Assembly (NCBI GenBank): GCA_003697065.1
Contig: RFFY01000391.1
Coordinates: 1-5,919, forward strand
Length of the DNA: 5,919 nt
From: Actinomyces sp.
GTDB lineage: Bacteria; Actinomycetota; Acidimicrobiia; Acidimicrobiales; Aldehydirespiratoraceae
Reading direction: 5' to 3'
Under the pieces are notes generated by a model. The model saw only the letters and a list, made by a program, of their open reading frames with translations, had not been told where the DNA came from and did not search any database. Shown here piece after piece: positions 5,880 to 5,919 of this stretch (within the stretch, counting starts at the first letter, position 1; the number at the start of each line of letters is the position of its first letter). Position numbers and translations under genes: made by a program.

Positions 5880-5919
5880 GACGGGTCGGCGGGTGCCCGT
5901 TCCGGGATCCTGCGGATGC

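Overview
The window is very GC-rich, with third codon positions almost all G or C. Most gaps between its genes are short. It carries a luciferase-like (probably F420-type) oxidoreductase, a PabB-PabC fusion and a MetY-type sulfhydrylase. Together these suggest a high-GC actinobacterium, possibly of the Acidimicrobiia; that placement is inference from base composition and gene content. No mobile element, CRISPR array, tRNA or rRNA was seen, and most of the window looks like ordinary chromosomal metabolism.

Layout from left to right. (1) On the minus strand at 1-264 is the N-terminal part of a luciferase-like monooxygenase, cut by the window edge. (2) A 71-base divergent gap leads to a plus-strand gene at 336-1205. 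It encodes a 289-residue iron-sulfur protein equivalent to the electron-wiring N-terminus of NuoG/formate dehydrogenase alpha subunits. It ends right after the molybdopterin-type Fe4S4 motif, with no catalytic domain. (3) After a 172-base gap comes a 154-residue protein of unknown function with a probable PH-like fold (1378-1842). (4) Next is a complete O-acetylhomoserine sulfhydrylase, metY (1900-3195). It is followed after 22 bases by a complete alpha/beta hydrolase (3218-4045), probably in the same transcript. (5) Convergent to these, on the minus strand at 4104-5879, is a fused PabB-PabC protein that makes 4-aminobenzoate from chorismate for folate.

Functionally, MetY links homoserine esters and sulfide to homocysteine and methionine, and PabBC feeds folate synthesis. 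Methionine and one-carbon metabolism therefore sit side by side, but the genes are on opposite strands and are not one operon. The oxidoreductase and the Fe-S protein diverge from a common gap and may share regulation, though nothing in the sequence proves that they work together. The most unusual element is the orphan Fe-S wire protein, which retains ligands for four clusters but lacks the domain that normally consumes the electrons.
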